Shown in pieces: positions 25,512-33,759 of a stretch of DNA of 64,000 nt. The position numbers and the translations under genes were made by a program. The stretch is from an uncultured Acidimicrobiales bacterium (lineage in GTDB: Bacteria; Actinomycetota; Acidimicrobiia; Acidimicrobiales; SHLQ01). Where the stretch lies: assembly GCA_937922235.1 (NCBI GenBank), contig CAKZVC010000012.1, forward strand, positions 78,701 through 142,700. Direction: 5' to 3'. The notes under the pieces are model-generated. The model saw only the letters and a list, made by a program, of their open reading frames with translations. It made no database searches and had not been told where the DNA came from. The stretch's first letter is position 1. Every line of letters begins with the position of its first letter.

Positions 25512-26228
25512 CTACTTCGAAAGGTCGGCAGCGACAGCGGTGCGCAGGCCGAGCTCGAGCATCTCGTTCACGGTGAGCTGACGTTCGTCGGAGCTCAAGT
25601 GTTCGCCCGTAACGAGGTGGTCGGTGAGCGTGAACATCGACAGTGCTTCGGCACCCTCAACCGCGCATACCGAGTAGAGCGCAGCGGTTTCCATCTCGAC
25701 CGCGAGCACGCCATTGGCGGTGTGCTCGTCCTGAGCGTTCGAATTTTGTTCGTAGAAGATGTCGCTCGTGAAGACCGTTCCGAATTCAACGGCGATGCCC
25801 TGGGCTGCACTCACGTCTTTGATCACGTCGAGCATGCGCGGTGATGCCGCAATAGGTGACGGTGCGCCGATGAGCTCGGGCATGTTCGAGTTCGTGACGG
25901 CGTTGGTCGCGGCGACGATCTGGCGCAGCTGAAGTTCGGGCTTGTACACACCAGCAGTGCCGACGCGAATGATCGTCGAAACGTCGTACTCGCGAACGAG
26001 CTCGGTGATGTAGATCGCGGCCGAGGGCATGCCCATTCCGGAAGCCATGACCGACAGGCGGTGCCCTTCAAACAGCCCAGTAAAGCCGAGCATGCCTCGC
26101 ACGTCGGTCACCTGTTCCCAGTCGGTCATGAACGTCTGGGCGATGTGCTGGGCCCGCTTCGGGTCGCCTGGCATCAGTACGGTCGGAGCAAAGGCGCCAT
26201 CTACTGCGTTGATATGGGGAGTCGGCAT
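25512..26228 (-). CDS. deoD: Purine nucleoside phosphorylase, DeoD type
   Basis: The 238-aa protein matches hexameric DeoD phosphorylases, which split purine nucleosides into base and (deoxy)ribose-1-phosphate. It starts TPHINA, has the phosphate loop MPGDPKRA, SGMGMPSAAIY, RVGTAGVY and the ribose motif GVLAVEMETAALY. The catalytic Asp near residue 204 appears in FTLTDHLVTGE, where the usual SD pair reads TD. It is followed 5 nt later by a sugar phosphate mutase, a natural partner in nucleoside salvage. Confidence 0.94.
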   Translation of the reverse strand: MPTPHINAVDGAFAPTVLMPGDPKRAQHIAQTFMTDWEQVTDVRGMLGFTGLFEGHRLSVMASGMGMPSAAIYITELVREYDVSTIIRVGTAGVYKPELQLRQIVAATNAVTNSNMPELIGAPSPIAASPRMLDVIKDVSAAQGIAVEFGTVFTSDIFYEQNSNAQDEHTANGVLAVEMETAALYSVCAVEGAEALSMFTLTDHLVTGEHLSSDERQLTVNEMLELGLRTAVAADLSK

Positions 26229-26260
26229 GTCTGCATTCTGCCAGCTCTCCGGAGGCTTGC

Positions 26261-26704
26261 TTAGCTCGCCGGAGTCAAGATCACCACAGGGGTGTTGCTA
26301 CGGCGGTGGGAGTGCTGGTCGATGAACTTGTCGAGTGCACGCCACGTGTTCCACAGACGATCGTGCTCTTCACCAGGCTCGGCCGCACGGCCGACAACTT
26401 CGATACGACCATCGGGCGTCACGAGCTCCGCGTTGGGGTTGGCTTGCAGGTTCAGCCACCATGCCGGGTCGGCTTCGGCCCACCCGTTCATTGCCATCGT
26501 GACGAAGTCGTCGCCGTCTTTGCAGTAAGCGATCATCACCACGCGCTTCTCGCCGCTCTTGCGGCCGATCGTGGTGAGCTGTGCGAGGCCCTCTTGGTCG
26601 GGGGTTGCTTCTCGAAGCCCGAGCCTTCCGTTGCTGTAGCGAAAGAGGCCACGGTGGATCTTCCAGGCCAGGCGGATAATGGGTCGGGGTGGAAGTGGTG
26701 CCAT
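26261..26704 (-). CDS. DDN-type deazaflavin (F420)-dependent nitroreductase family protein
   Basis: The 147-aa protein is a split-barrel of the deazaflavin-dependent nitroreductase family. LTTIGRKSGEKRVVMIAYCKDGDDFVTMA is the conserved core (TTxGRxSG then R), followed by the AMNGWAEADPAWWLNLQANPNAEL signature, where the Trp-rich block lines the F420 pocket. Members reduce quinones or nitro compounds with F420H2. ATG 26704 is chosen because TACGGT lies exactly 6 nt upstream; an upstream GTG at 26746 would add 14 unlikely residues. Confidence 0.88.
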   Translation of the reverse strand: MAPLPPRPIIRLAWKIHRGLFRYSNGRLGLREATPDQEGLAQLTTIGRKSGEKRVVMIAYCKDGDDFVTMAMNGWAEADPAWWLNLQANPNAELVTPDGRIEVVGRAAEPGEEHDRLWNTWRALDKFIDQHSHRRSNTPVVILTPAS

Positions 26705-26710
26705 GACCTC

Positions 26711-26716
26711 ACCGTA
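26711..26716 (-). promoter_or_regulatory. -10 box TACGGT, leaderless DDN gene
   Basis: TACGGT on the minus strand is followed by 6 nt and the ATG at 26704. Confidence 0.5.
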
Positions 26717-26796
26717 CGGATGCACTTCGGCCCTGTCATCAGCCACCCGTGCGATTCGGCCTCGGCCAAAAGTATGACGAACGCTGGAGTCATCGA

Positions 26797-27258
26797 ATGC
26801 TTAAGTTGCCCACCACGGCCTACCGACAAAAGGGAATGAAGCCCCAGCAGCCATCACTTGTCGCCGTCTGGCGCATGGCGCTCTATCTGCAAGCCGCAGT
26901 CGGAGTGATCTTTGCTGGACATGGCGTGAGCGTTGCGTGGGACGACGCGTTCAACGAGACATACCTCGACGGTCTCAGCTTTTGGATCGGCACCGCCGTG
27001 GCGGTTATTGCTCTTGTGGCGGCGTCGATCCAGATCGGTCTTGCCTGGCTTTCGACGAGGCGCCTACGAATCGCTGCTGGCCTAAGCATCGTCGTTCCGG
27101 CACTCGTGGCCGTCGCCTCGGCGCAATCCCATTTCCCGTTTCGTCCCGCTGCGCTCGCCGCACTTGGGGTAGCGATCATCCTCAGCATCACCGTGACGGT
27201 CAGCAACGTCAAGGCCCACGAACCATCAGACGCCGAGCTTTCACCACAGGACGCCTAA
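26797..27258 (+). CDS. Four-helix membrane protein of unknown function
   Basis: The 153-aa product has four predicted membrane helices, near residues 27-45, 60-82, 88-105 and 112-128, and a short acidic C-terminal tail ending in LSPQDA. No family is recognised. ATG 26797 has GGAG 7 nt upstream; ATG 26836 is a possible later start. It is convergent with the PEP carboxylase gene. Confidence 0.65.
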   Translation: MLKLPTTAYRQKGMKPQQPSLVAVWRMALYLQAAVGVIFAGHGVSVAWDDAFNETYLDGLSFWIGTAVAVIALVAASIQIGLAWLSTRRLRIAAGLSIVVPALVAVASAQSHFPFRPAALAALGVAIILSITVTVSNVKAHEPSDAELSPQDA

Positions 27259-27291
27259 GCACGCCCCCGTTAGCGAGAAGTCGATGTGGAA

Positions 27292-30045
27292 TCAGCCGGT
27301 GTTGCGGAGACCCGCAGCGACACCGTTGATGCTGAGCAACAGCGCACGTCGAATGCGCCGAGCTGCGATTCCGGCTTCGGTGTCAGCATCGAGATCGGTG
27401 GTGTTTCCACGAGCGCTCTTGAGCAATGCCACCTGCAACACGTTCAACGGATCGAGGTAGTTGTCGCGGATCTCGAGGGTGCGACGAAGAACCGGCAGAT
27501 CATCGAGTAGTCCGCTTCCGGTGACGGTGCGGATGGCATCGACGGTACGAACGTGTTCAGCGCAGATGACGTCATAGAGGTGGCGATGCTCGGGTTCAAC
27601 AAGCGTTTCGACGTAGGTGCGTGACATCCCAAGATCGGTCTTCGACAGGGTCATCTCGACGTTCGACAGGAACGTGCGGAAGAAGCGCCAATCGCGGAAC
27701 ATGTCGACCATGTCTTCGGCGTGACCCGCTTCGGCAGCGGCGGCGAGGCCGCTTCCAACGCCAAACCACCCAGGCACGATCTGACGAGACTGGGTCCATC
27801 CAAACACCCACGGGATAGCCCGCAGGTCGTCGATGCCACTCGACGCCCCCTTGCGTCGTGCCGGTCGAGATCCGATGTTGAGCGCACCGAGTTCTTCGAC
27901 TGGGGTCGACGTAGTGAAGTACGGGACGAGGCTCGGGTCTTCGATCAGCTTGCGGTAACTGCTGTACGCGTTGTCCGAGACGATCTCCATGACCGCCGAC
28001 CACCGGTCACGGGCCTCGTCGCCGATACGACTCTCGGTGTGCATGAGCGTGGCTTCGAGCATCGCGGAGTACGCAAGATCGAGGTTGCGACGTGCCAACC
28101 GCGGACGGCTGTACTTGTCGGCGATGACCTCGCCCTGTTCGGTCGTCTTCATCAGGCCCGTGATGACACCAGATGGCTGGGCCAAGATCGCGTCGTGCGT
28201 CGGGCCGCCACCACGGCCAACCGTGCCACCTCGGCCGTGGAAGACCGGAACGTCGACGCCGTGACGCTTCGAGATCTCGCGTACTGCTCGGAGCGCCTTG
28301 TGAATCTCCCATTGCGAGGTGGAGATGCCGCCGTCCTTGTTCGAGTCGGAGTAGCCGACCATGATCTCCTGCACATTCCCCCGCAGCTCGACAATGCGCC
28401 GGTAGCCGGGGTCATTGAGGAGCGCGTCCATCACGGTGTCGATGGCACGAAGGTCGTCGATCGTTTCGAGCAGCGGCACAAAGCCAATGCGGGCGATGTC
28501 GCGGCTGAGATCGATCAAGCCCACTTCTCGAGCCAGCACTGCCGGAGCGAGGATGTCGTCGGCGCCCTGGGTCATCGACACGATGTAGCTTTCGACGATC
28601 GAATCGCCGAAGCGGTCCATCTGCTTACGCAGCGTCGTGAACAGACTGAGGGCATCGCCCAGGTCGGGCGTTCCAGCTGGAGCGAAGGGCCGAGGCTTCT
28701 GAAGCTCGGCGCTCAACAACTCTCGACGTGCATCAGCATCGGTTGGGTACTCAGTGCCGACGCTTGCGTACAGGTCGTTCAGCGCATCGTGGTGATGGCG
28801 AGTGTGCTGACGAATGTCCAGCGTTGCCAGGTGGAAGCCGATTGTCCGGGCCAAGCGGCGCAGCGCCGAGAGCTTGCCCTTCGCGATGACATCGGCGCCG
28901 GTTGCCCGAAGCGATGTGTCCATACGATCGAGGTCGTCATACAGCTCAGACGCCTGGTCGTAGGCGGCTTCGGTTCCTCCACGATTCTGTTCGAGGGTGC
29001 GTTCGGCCGCGGCGAGCTTGCCATCGATGATCGTGCAGGCAATTCGGTACGGCTCGTCGGCGATCAACGGCGATATGCCGTCGACCAACCGAGGAAAGCG
29101 AGCCGACTCGTCGGCGATCCATGACGACAAGTCGTCGGTAACGGGCCGGATTGTGCCCGACACGCTCAGATCGCCGGCAAGATCTTGGACACCTGAGCGC
29201 AGGAGGCGAAGTGCGCGCTGGCGTTGGAGTTCGAGAACCTCGTTCGTGACCTCGGCCGTGACGTACGGATTTCCATCGCGGTCACCGCCCACCCACGAGC
29301 CGAAGCGAATTGGGGTGAGGTCGTCGGGAAGCTCCACGCCACGTTCGGACGCAAGATGTTCAAGGTCGGCCCACACGGGTGGAAGTGCGTCGGCTACGAG
29401 GCCTTCCACGTAGAAGATGATGGAGCGTGCTTCGTCGACGGGAGTTGGCTTGACCTGACGGAGCTCGTCGCTCAACCAGAGCAGGTCGATGATCTCGCCG
29501 ATGCGAGTGTCTATTCGTACCTCGCCGGCCGTGGTGCTCGACGGACGCTGCCGCAGCAGGTCGGCAATCTCGGCGCGCTTTTGCAGAACCGAACGTCGGG
29601 AGGCTTCGGTTGGGTGGGCGGTGAAGACCGGGCGGTATTCGACGGTGCGAAGCCGTTCGGCCAAGACGTCTGAATCGATGCCGGCGTTGTCGGCACGTGT
29701 GAAGGTGTCGAACAACTCGCCGGAGCCTTCGGTCTTGAGGCGCAGTTCTTCGACGCGGTTGACCTGCTCGGCAACATTGGCCAGGTGGAAATAGATAGTG
29801 AACGCTCGGACAAGGAGAATCGCTTCGACCTCGGACAGGTCAGCAACGGTCGCATCGAGCTCAGCACGTGCGGTCTCGTCACCTTCGCGAGTGCTGCGAG
29901 CCAGAACCCGAACCTTCTCGACGAGCTCAAAGAACTCGACACTTACGTTGCGCTGAATCGAATCTCCGAGCTGGGCACCAATGCGGCGAATGTCAGCTCG
30001 TAAGCGCTCTTGACGGTCGGACTCAGGAATTTCAGCGATAGCCAC
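27292..30045 (-). CDS. ppc: Phosphoenolpyruvate carboxylase
   Basis: The 917-aa enzyme carboxylates PEP to oxaloacetate to refill the TCA cycle. It has the catalytic His block VFTAHPTEASRR, GGDRDGNPYVT, the mobile-loop motif FHGRGGTVGRGGGP, GYSDSNKDGG and the C-terminal end VAAGLRNTG. Length is normal. The start is GTG at 30045 with TAGGCT exactly 6 nt upstream, indicating a leaderless transcript. It stands alone. Long open frames on the other strand are shadows of its codon bias. Confidence 0.97.
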   Translation of the reverse strand: MAIAEIPESDRQERLRADIRRIGAQLGDSIQRNVSVEFFELVEKVRVLARSTREGDETARAELDATVADLSEVEAILLVRAFTIYFHLANVAEQVNRVEELRLKTEGSGELFDTFTRADNAGIDSDVLAERLRTVEYRPVFTAHPTEASRRSVLQKRAEIADLLRQRPSSTTAGEVRIDTRIGEIIDLLWLSDELRQVKPTPVDEARSIIFYVEGLVADALPPVWADLEHLASERGVELPDDLTPIRFGSWVGGDRDGNPYVTAEVTNEVLELQRQRALRLLRSGVQDLAGDLSVSGTIRPVTDDLSSWIADESARFPRLVDGISPLIADEPYRIACTIIDGKLAAAERTLEQNRGGTEAAYDQASELYDDLDRMDTSLRATGADVIAKGKLSALRRLARTIGFHLATLDIRQHTRHHHDALNDLYASVGTEYPTDADARRELLSAELQKPRPFAPAGTPDLGDALSLFTTLRKQMDRFGDSIVESYIVSMTQGADDILAPAVLAREVGLIDLSRDIARIGFVPLLETIDDLRAIDTVMDALLNDPGYRRIVELRGNVQEIMVGYSDSNKDGGISTSQWEIHKALRAVREISKRHGVDVPVFHGRGGTVGRGGGPTHDAILAQPSGVITGLMKTTEQGEVIADKYSRPRLARRNLDLAYSAMLEATLMHTESRIGDEARDRWSAVMEIVSDNAYSSYRKLIEDPSLVPYFTTSTPVEELGALNIGSRPARRKGASSGIDDLRAIPWVFGWTQSRQIVPGWFGVGSGLAAAAEAGHAEDMVDMFRDWRFFRTFLSNVEMTLSKTDLGMSRTYVETLVEPEHRHLYDVICAEHVRTVDAIRTVTGSGLLDDLPVLRRTLEIRDNYLDPLNVLQVALLKSARGNTTDLDADTEAGIAARRIRRALLLSINGVAAGLRNTG

Positions 30046-30051
30046 GGCCTC

Positions 30052-30057
30052 AGCCTA
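30052..30057 (-). promoter_or_regulatory. -10 box TAGGCT, leaderless ppc
   Basis: TAGGCT on the minus strand is followed by 6 nt and the GTG at 30045. Confidence 0.5.
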
Positions 30058-30129
30058 TGAACGGGAGCCCATCTTCCAAGGCGATATCACGATCGCGAAT
30101 GAGACTTCGCCGACCTATCTCCGCGACTC

Positions 30130-30278
30130 GGTGCCTGGCACCATTCCCCGCTTTTGTACCTGGCACCATGGCCACACTCATCCCACTCAGCGGGACAGCA
30201 GCCTCTTCTGGTGCCAGGTACAAATAGCGAAGTTCATCCCACTCAGCGGGACAGTGGCCCCGATTCGTGCCAGGCACC
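30130..30278. repeat. Nested palindrome cluster (GGTGCCWGGCACC type)
   Basis: GGTGCC-T-GGCACC (30130-30142) and GTGCC-A-GGCAC (30267-30277) are odd palindromes. Between them TTTGTACCTGGCACCA (30153-30168) is a perfect 16-bp inverted repeat of 30209-30224. A 21-bp direct repeat, starting TCATCCCACTCAG and ending CGGGACAG, occurs at 30178 and 30234. The cluster fills the gap between the divergent ppc and aldolase genes. Confidence 0.85.
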
Positions 30279-30294
30279 ATTTCGGCGGGCGAAG

Positions 30295-30300
30295 TACATT
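30295..30300 (+). promoter_or_regulatory. -10 box TACATT, leaderless class II aldolase
   Basis: TACATT is followed by 6 nt and ATG 30307. Confidence 0.5.
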
Positions 30301-30306
30301 GCGGAG

Positions 30307-31050
30307 ATGGAACTCAAGCGCTGGACGGCTCCTACGACTGAACGAGATGCCCGGATCGAGCTTGCCGCTGCCTATCGGTATGCCTACGACCTTGGCTGGA
30401 CCGACCTGGGAGCCACCCACTTCAGTAGCCGAGTGCCGGGGATGCCCGATACGTACCTGATCTTGCAAGAGGGACTGTTCTTCAACGAAGTGACCGCCAG
30501 CAACCTGGTCATGCTCGGCGTCGATGGCGCTACTCCTCAGGATGGTGTGGGCGTGAACCCCGCCGGGGTCACGATTCATGGCGCGCTCCTCGCAGGCAAA
30601 CCCGAGATCAACTCGGTCATGCACACCCACACGGTCGCCGGGGTTGCGGTGTGCAACTCCTACGAGGGCCTTCAACCTCTATCGCAGCATTCTCTTCGCT
30701 TCTACAAGGACTTCGGACGTCACATCTACGAAGGTGTTGCCCTCGACGGCGACGAGGGTCCTCGTCTGGTCGAGAACCTTGCTGACCACGAACTGCTATT
30801 GCTGAATAACCACGGCCTGTTGACCGCAGGTGTGAGCGTTCCACAGGCCTTCAGTGCGATGTACTACGCCGAGATGGCCTGCCAGATTCAGGTTGCAACC
30901 ATCGGGTCAACAGACATGATCCTCAAGCCAACGAGGAAGGTCCGCAAGCACACCAAGCAGCAGCACGACGACAGCCACGGCTATATGTACCGCGACTGGA
31001 TGGCGATTCTGCGAGACGTCGAACGCAACCACCCCGACTTCGCTGACTAG
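30307..31050 (+). CDS. Class II aldolase/adducin family protein
   Basis: The 247-aa protein matches the class II aldolase/adducin head domain. It begins with a helix (ARIELAAAYRYAYDLGW), then THFSSRVPG (the usual GNIS-type position), VNPAGVTIHGALLAG, the zinc motif VMHTHTVAGVAV (HxH near residues 105-107) and a later zinc His in LLLNNHGLLTAG. Members include fuculose-phosphate aldolase and eukaryotic adducin; the substrate cannot be told. The start is ATG 30307, 6 nt after TACATT. It is convergent with an MFS gene, and both stops lie in the same CTAG. Confidence 0.87.
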   Translation: MELKRWTAPTTERDARIELAAAYRYAYDLGWTDLGATHFSSRVPGMPDTYLILQEGLFFNEVTASNLVMLGVDGATPQDGVGVNPAGVTIHGALLAGKPEINSVMHTHTVAGVAVCNSYEGLQPLSQHSLRFYKDFGRHIYEGVALDGDEGPRLVENLADHELLLLNNHGLLTAGVSVPQAFSAMYYAEMACQIQVATIGSTDMILKPTRKVRKHTKQQHDDSHGYMYRDWMAILRDVERNHPDFAD

Positions 31051-32276
31051 AAGAAGGGACTGACCCAGACGACTTCGGGTTCAGGTTCGACCACTGGCTC
31101 GGGTGCATTCCGTGGCCCGAGACGCAACGCTCGCATCGCCCAGGCTCCGAGCATCGGCCCTGGAGCGAGCATGAAGAACGCCCAACCCCAGCCGTACGCG
31201 TCACGAACAACGGGCACAAGGAAGATGGTGAAGATCGTGAGCACGAAGCCAGCCGCTAACTGCACCGTGAGCGCGGTGCCGACGTAGCGAGGATCGGTGA
31301 CCTCGGTGACGATCGCTGAGAATTGCGCCGAATCGGCAACAACCCAGAACCCCCACACCAACCCGATGCCAACAACGATCGGCAATGGAGCGTCGAGCAA
31401 GAATCCAGCCACGACCGCAGCAGACGCCGACCACCGCATCGCCAGTGCTGCAGCGTCAGATCGGCTGCGCCGGTCGCTCATGATTCCTGCATACACCGCG
31501 CCAAGCGCTCCCGCAGCAATCACCAAGAAGGCAACGAAGCTTGCTACTCGCGCCGACTCGAAAACGTCGAGGTAGAAGGCCGCAATCCACGCCCACATGG
31601 CATAGAGCTCCCACATGTGGCCGAAGTACCCAGCGCTCGCCAGCCGGAAATCACGGTTGGCGAAGATCGCACGGAGCTGAGTCGGATCGAAGTTTGCAGC
31701 ACCGGTCGCATACGGTCCGTCGCAGCACAGTCGTTCAGCGACGATCCCTCCCGTCATCGTCATTGCTGATACAACGACGAGGGTGATGCGCCAGTCGACG
31801 CCGCCAATCGAATTGACCAGGTGTGGAAGGGCCGAGCCGATCGTGAGCGCCCCGACCATCACGCCGAGCGCCATGCCCCGACCTTCCCGGTACCAAGTGG
31901 ACATCGCCTTAAGTGATGGCGGATAGACGCCAGCAAGAAACGCACCGGTGGCGAGACGCGCCACAACCGCTACGCCAAACGAGTTTCCAAGAACGACGAC
32001 CACGTTGGCGATTGCCGCGCCTGTCGCTCCCATCATGATGAGCTTTCGTGGCGGGATCCGATCGGCGAGGTTTGTAACGGACGAAATCACGGCGCCGAGA
32101 ACGAAACCGATCTGCACCATGATGGTCAGCCAGCTCGCCTGCGCCCGAGAGAGGTCCCATGCATCGCGAAGCTGCCCGAGCACTGCCGCAGTTGAGAACC
32201 ACGGCGACATGGCAAGGACAAGGCCGATAGCGAGCAAGACGAGCTCACGTCGTTGCTGCGGTGGCCGTTCTTCCAT
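31047..32276 (-). CDS. MFS transporter
   Basis: This 409-aa protein has about 12 membrane helices. The first is ELVLLAIGLVLAMSPWFSTAAVLG, and the conserved loop 2-3 sequence reads LADRIPPRKLIMMG. It ends in a proline-glutamate tail (EPVVEPEPEVVWVSPFF). ATG 32276 gives a normal N-terminus; the reading frame runs open for 122 codons upstream, but these oppose the neighbouring gene and look non-protein-like. It is convergent with the class II aldolase. The substrate is unknown. Confidence 0.87.
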   Translation of the reverse strand: MEERPPQQRRELVLLAIGLVLAMSPWFSTAAVLGQLRDAWDLSRAQASWLTIMVQIGFVLGAVISSVTNLADRIPPRKLIMMGATGAAIANVVVVLGNSFGVAVVARLATGAFLAGVYPPSLKAMSTWYREGRGMALGVMVGALTIGSALPHLVNSIGGVDWRITLVVVSAMTMTGGIVAERLCCDGPYATGAANFDPTQLRAIFANRDFRLASAGYFGHMWELYAMWAWIAAFYLDVFESARVASFVAFLVIAAGALGAVYAGIMSDRRSRSDAAALAMRWSASAAVVAGFLLDAPLPIVVGIGLVWGFWVVADSAQFSAIVTEVTDPRYVGTALTVQLAAGFVLTIFTIFLVPVVRDAYGWGWAFFMLAPGPMLGAWAMRALRLGPRNAPEPVVEPEPEVVWVSPFF

Positions 32277-32282
32277 GCCTGT

Positions 32283-32356
32283 TGAACGTCCGGAGGATGA
32301 ACTCGCATTCCGTTGCATCTCAGAAAGCTCCAACGAATTGCTGGAACGGACGTTCA
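32283..32356. promoter_or_regulatory. Inverted repeat TGAACGTCC/GGACGTTCA between divergent genes
   Basis: Perfect 9-bp arms lie at 32283-32291 and 32348-32356, 56 bp apart. They sit between the MFS gene and the unknown gene at 32386 and could be paired operator half-sites. Confidence 0.4.
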
Positions 32357-32385
32357 CCCAACCCGATCGTGTGCCACCGTTGAGC

Positions 32386-32793
32386 ATGATCCGATCGCTC
32401 GAAGACGCGCTGATTCCGGTCGTGTCCACGGGGTGGACAATGTCGGAGATCGATGGCGAACTCCACGCATTGCCGTCGGTTGCGCTCGACGTAGCCAAAC
32501 GGCCCGATGTTGAGGATCTTGCCCGGGTGCATGCAACCGAGGGCATCGGTGAGATCCGCACGCTCGCAACGCCAGCGGGCGGCGGCAATGTGCGGTTCGA
32601 CGTCGTCATAACGAGCCCAGTGCAATGCCACTTGGCGTTCATTGTCGACGATGTGCATCAGGCAGTGCTCGATGAGGCCGCGAAGCAAGAGACTCTCGTG
32701 CTCGCCACCGGCGATCCGTCGATCGTTGGAGCCACCTGGCTTGCGGTCAACATTGATGGAGATGCCCTACAGGCCGTCTTGGCGAGCTGCTAA
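32386..32793 (+). CDS. Hypothetical protein
   Basis: This frame gives a 135-aa soluble protein beginning MIRSLEDALIPVVSTG. It contains alternating strand-helix stretches (RFDVVITSPVQCHLAFIVDDVHQAVLDEAAK) and ends LQAVLASC. No family is recognised. The start is uncertain: ATG 32275 would add 37 residues but would place the start inside the divergent MFS start. Its last 4 nt overlap the convergent GrdB-like gene. Confidence 0.5.
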   Translation: MIRSLEDALIPVVSTGWTMSEIDGELHALPSVALDVAKRPDVEDLARVHATEGIGEIRTLATPAGGGNVRFDVVITSPVQCHLAFIVDDVHQAVLDEAAKQETLVLATGDPSIVGATWLAVNIDGDALQAVLASC

Positions 32794-33698
32794 CACACCG
32801 GACACGCAAGCTCTTCGCCGTGCTTCTCGATGGCGGCTGCCATGTCGCTCATCCGTTCGTACTGCGGCGTGGCTTCACGCGGCGTTCGATGGTCGATGAG
32901 CTCTCGGGCTTCGTCCTTCCATGGTTCAGGCCATTGGTGCTCGGTTGGAACAATGATGCCCGGCTCTGACGCCGAGACGGCCAAGTCGAGCGCTGCCCGT
33001 GCGATCGCTATCTGAACGTCGGGTGCGTTCGGAGGACCTGCCGTGTTGCCGAGTGGGAAGTCGGAGAAGAGCGCCCGTGGCGGGTTCGCCGACTGTGTGA
33101 TCGACCATGCGCTCGTGAGCGTGACCGTGGTGATTCCAGATGCTTCAAGTGCTCGTGCGATCAGACCGACCGACTGGTGACACACTGGTCATACCGGCAC
33201 CATCAACGCGATGTCGGCTTCGAGCTCGTGCACTCGATCGACGATCGCCGGCGTGAGCGTTTCTCCGAGACGACGCTGACTGTAGATGCCGCCCATAAAC
33301 GTCAGACCAACGTCAGCGAGCGAACCGACCTCACCCGCATCGACCATCGCCCGGAGCGCATCGATCGGGAAGACGGCGTTGATATCGGCCTTGGCTGACG
33401 TCTCGTCGTAGGCGAAGTGTGTGACGCGCAGTTCGTCGCTCGGAACATCGGACGCAATCTCGCGATGGGTGAGGTCGTCTTTGTGGGTGAAGCCGATGTC
33501 GCCAACTCGGTACACGCCGCCCGAGGCGATGAGCACGACCTTGCTTTCGCTCAGTGGCTTCGCCGGCGGAACAAGCGCCGGAGGCTCCTCGGTGTTGTCG
33601 GCCCATCGATATGCGTCGTACCCAAGCAATGCGTACGAGTCATGCGTGACCTGGATGTAGTCGACCGGGTCGAGCTCAGCTGGTGCGTCCTGTCCCAT
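32790..33698 (-). CDS. GrdB-like selenoprotein (glycine/sarcosine/betaine reductase selenoprotein B family) with in-frame UGA
   Basis: Two adjacent open frames (33698-33189 and 33185-32790) are in the same frame and are separated only by TGA at 33189-33191 plus one codon. Reading TGA as selenocysteine gives a 302-aa protein with LMVPV-U-PVCHQSVGL, a UxxC redox motif at residue 170. The N-terminal half carries DPVDYIQVTHDSYALLGYDAYRW, SKVVLIASGGVY and VGLTFMGGIYSQRRL; the C-terminal half continues with ITTVTLTSAW, PRALFSDFPLGNTAG and ARAALDLA, one continuous GrdB/PrdB-like fold. TACGAT lies 7 nt before the ATG. A SECIS-like hairpin follows the UGA. A nonsense mutation is the alternative, but the UxxC context argues against it. 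Confidence 0.82.
33155..33185 (-). promoter_or_regulatory. Candidate bacterial SECIS hairpin after the UGA codon
   Basis: Starting 4 nt after the TGA, GTGTG (33185-33181) can pair with CGCAC (33159-33155), and CAG with CTG further in, leaving an apical loop TCGGTCGGT. A stem close behind the UGA with GGU in the loop fits bacterial SECIS elements. Confidence 0.5.
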
Positions 33699-33759
33699 GC
33701 GCGAGATCGTACTCGATACCTGTATTCGAGACCGCTAGCGGACGACGCTCATTGGATGC

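Noticed and set aside
27721..29124. 467-codon open frame on the plus strand across ppc
   Set aside because: It is a codon-bias shadow of the conserved PEP carboxylase and has no recognisable motif.
32277..32642. 122-residue N-terminal extension of the MFS transporter at 31047
   Set aside because: It is antisense to the neighbouring gene and Ser/Arg rich, and the normal first helix starts soon after ATG 32276.
32790..33698. Two separate hypothetical genes, or one pseudogene with a nonsense mutation
   Set aside because: Both halves are in one frame, each matches one continuous family, and the stop is a TGA exactly at the UxxC redox position.
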